DNA from: Ricinus communis
Lineage: Eukaryota; Streptophyta; Magnoliopsida; Malpighiales; Euphorbiaceae
Length of the DNA stretch: 64,000 nt
NCBI RefSeq assembly: GCF_019578655.1
Contig: NC_063257.1
Location: 13,950,001 to 14,014,000 of the forward strand
Direction: 5' to 3'
Shown: positions 61,997 through 64,000 of the stretch, one piece after another
Layout of the letters: the number at the start of each line of letters is the position of its first letter
Position numbering within the stretch: the first letter of the stretch is position 1
Program-made: the position numbers and the translations under genes
Notes under the pieces: generated by a model
Databases searched by the model: none
Told to the model about the DNA's origin: nothing
What the model saw: only the letters and a program-made list of their open reading frames with translations

Positions 61997-63077
61997 ATTC
62001 TATAAAATTACACATAAAATATCAAAAGAAATTATTTATGTTCAAGCAAGTTTTTAACTATACTATTACCCTTACACATGTCAATAAACATTAATTCTAG
62101 GCAATAGCATTAAATTAATATTATATTAATTGATAAATTAATTTTCTAAAAAGTAATTTTTATCATAATATGTGTATTTATTGTTTGCATAATTACTATA
62201 CCGATATATAATTTATATTTTACTGTATAATTGATATATTACTAAAATAAGTTATTTTTTCAATTAAAAATAATTTTAGTTCTAGAAAATAGTATTTTAA
62301 TTATATTATTTTCAGTATTTTTGAACCTGTGGCTGTAGTTAGTCTGGGCTTTGAGCCCATTTATAAGAAAATTTCCCATTCGGCTGTCTAATTTTAGGGG
62401 GTTTGGAATATCTGACCTTAAGCCCTTATGCTGTATCTGTTGTGGTGAGTTAGCCCTTCTGGTCCAATTAACATAAGTTTTTCCATTTTTGACAGGAGAA
62501 AACAGAAAAAGGAAAACGTAAAAAGAAAAAAGAAAAAGAAAAAAAAGGACAAAGATCCCATTTTGTAAAATAGACACAGATTGAATTTCACTTTTACATT
62601 CCGCGACGTCTCGCGAGAGAGACGAAGAAGGAAAAGACTAAAATCTAACAAAATACGAACACAAAACAAACATTTAAAAAAATTCACAAAAATTGAAAAG
62701 AAAAAAAGAAAAAGAAATTTTCCTGTGATTGGGGTTTGGGTCTTTGGGTCTTTGGTGAGGTTTTTCAAAGGGAAAACTTTCCATCAAAACCCTTCCCCCT
62801 CTTTATTATTATTATTATTATTGTTCTTTTCATTGTCGTCATCATTATAGCAAACAGTTCCTCTTCAATGTCGATGTATTGAATAATTCTCGACATAACG
62901 ACGTCGTTTTGATCTTACAGTTTCTCTCTCTCCTTTTTTTTTGGGGTTTGATTAATCGGCTGAGTCGAGCTACACTGAATTGGTCCAGTTTCCCTTCTTC
63001 ACCATTCTCTCTCATTTCATATTTTTATGAAATTGCTTTTATAATTTTTGTTATCACCCCTACATTAGATAATTATA
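61997..63077 (+). promoter_or_regulatory. 5' flank and leader of the nucleotidyltransferase gene
   Basis: AT-rich DNA, then a purine-rich A/G run (62490-62560), a (TTA)n microsatellite (62803-62822) and CT-rich sequence (62920-63020) usual in plant leaders. Overlapping open frames on both strands reflect composition. Transcription start not determined. Confidence 0.4.
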
Positions 63078-63356
63078 ATGATCACGGGCGATCTTACGCT
63101 CCGTTCTTTGCCCACCGAAAACGGCGTTTTGAGAGAAGAGGAGGAGGAGGAGGAGGATCAGCTGTGTTCAGGCCCAGGACAAATACCGGCGTCATCGCCG
63201 GATCCTGCGTTGATTTCGGAAGAAAATTGGGAGAGAGCAGAACAAGCAACCCTGCAGATTGTTTATAGAATTCATCCAACGGTTGAAGCTGATTGCAACA
63301 GGAAACATGTTGTAGAATATGTCCAGTCTCTCATTCAATCCTCCCTTGGATTTCAG
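63078..63356 (+). CDS. PAP/OAS1-type nucleotidyltransferase, first exon (partial gene)
   Basis: The ATG at 63078-63080 opens a 93-codon exon ending in frame at a GT donor (63357). A low-complexity acidic stretch (residues about 20-27) is followed by ENWERAEQATLQIVYRIHPTVEADCNRKHVVEYVQSLI. This matches the N-terminus of plant proteins with a PAP/OAS1 substrate-binding domain, related to poly(A) polymerases and terminal uridylyltransferases (Arabidopsis At3g51620 group). The catalytic domain (GSVPLKTYLPDGDID-type block) must lie in the next exon, beyond 64000. The likely role, RNA nucleotidyl transfer, is inferred from the family. No damage seen. Confidence 0.8.
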
Positions 63357-64000
63357 GTCATGCTTGTTTATTTATTTATTAATTGTTATCTGTACTTTTA
63401 ATTCAATTGTGAGTTCAATTCTATTTAGTTAATTTAATTGGAATTCAATTCCTTATAAAAAAAAGTGACATGACTTTGAAATAATAATGATAGTAAATTG
63501 GTGAAATTGTTTTGAAGAAATCAAGTGAAAGAACTCCATTCCATTGAATTCCTGCAAATATTACGCCGCGCTTTGCATTATGATTTCATTTCATTAAAAT
63601 TACATGAGATAAATATTTAAGGAATGAGAAAATCAAAGCTAACCTCTACATTCTTGGCATAAAAGAAATCATTATGCCAAAATGTAAACAATGTTTCTGA
63701 AGCAATCTAAATAAGAAATAATTAGTGAAGGAATGAGAAAATTTAAGCTAATTAATTGCTGGAGTAGACCATCTATTAATGTGCGAGGGTTAACCAATTT
63801 CAACAGTTATCTGGTCTAATTTGCGTGCAACAAGTGTCTATGCATTGACGCTATTGCTTTTTATGGTTTTGAATTTGGTCCCACTGCCGTAAACCTTAAA
63901 TCAGCAGATTTAATTGTCTCTAATAGCTGGTTGAAATATGTTATAATCTGTCATGGCCTGTGAAAATTAATTATTGTCCTTAAGAATTGCATGAATTATA
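63357..64000 (+). other. Intron 1 of the nucleotidyltransferase gene (to window edge)
   Basis: Starts with GTCATG; AT-rich. I found no second exon before the window ends. Confidence 0.65.

Noticed and set aside
49634..62001. Target duplication for the Athila-like element (ATTAG against ATTCT)
   Set aside because: Only three of five bases agree and the left LTR end is mutated.
62260..62850. Frames rich in Phe/Lys upstream of the nucleotidyltransferase
   Set aside because: Caused by A/G- and T-rich low-complexity sequence in the leader region.

Overview
The window is nuclear DNA of a flowering plant, most likely a eudicot. It is AT-rich and crowded with LTR retrotransposons, and it carries two plant genes with GT-AG introns plus an endogenous copy of a plant pararetrovirus. 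A placement near Euphorbiaceae/Malpighiales is only an impression from repeat style.

Layout. (1) 1-4440: 5' part, on the minus strand, of a Ty3/gypsy element that runs off the left edge; its LTR is 3607-4440 and its reverse transcriptase frame is open to base 1. (2) 4441 to about 12790: endogenous Caulimoviridae sequence on the minus strand, in the order movement protein, coat protein, protease/RT/RNase H, then a second ORF and the viral promoter. It is broken by stops and frameshifts and split by a solo LTR (8702-9538, TSD TTTTG) of the same family as element 1. (3) 14115-16616: broken plant-mobile-domain (PMD) gene on the minus strand, interrupted by copia-LTR-like DNA. (4) 16870-32460: complete but decayed 15.6-kb Ty3/gypsy chromovirus on the minus strand (TSD GAGAA), holding a nested 6.2-kb non-autonomous element (22569-28747, TSD GCTAC). 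(5) 34124-39410: small Ty1/copia element on the minus strand (TSD GTCTC), holding a solo LTR (37649-39009, TSD GAAGG) and a MITE-like repeat. (6) 39904-42754: 2.85-kb solo LTR (TSD TTATC). (7) 43500-46500: intact seven-exon UDP-xylose-transporter-type nucleotide sugar transporter gene. (8) 46.6-49.6 kb: AT-rich spacer. (9) 49639-61996: Athila/Tat-like non-autonomous element whose 5' LTR is split by a copia element (50634-55035, TSD TTGTC), which is itself split by a solo LTR (53088-54598, TSD TGTAG) carrying a G-box tandem array. (10) 63078 to the right edge: first exon of a PAP/OAS1-type nucleotidyltransferase gene.

Only the sugar transporter and the nucleotidyltransferase look like functional host genes. 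The rest is a layered record of insertions, with seven target-site duplications readable directly. No intact novel system was found. The most unusual objects are the two-ORF endogenous pararetrovirus, with an outward-facing retroelement promoter inside its coat region, and the palindromic CACGTG array inside a solo LTR.
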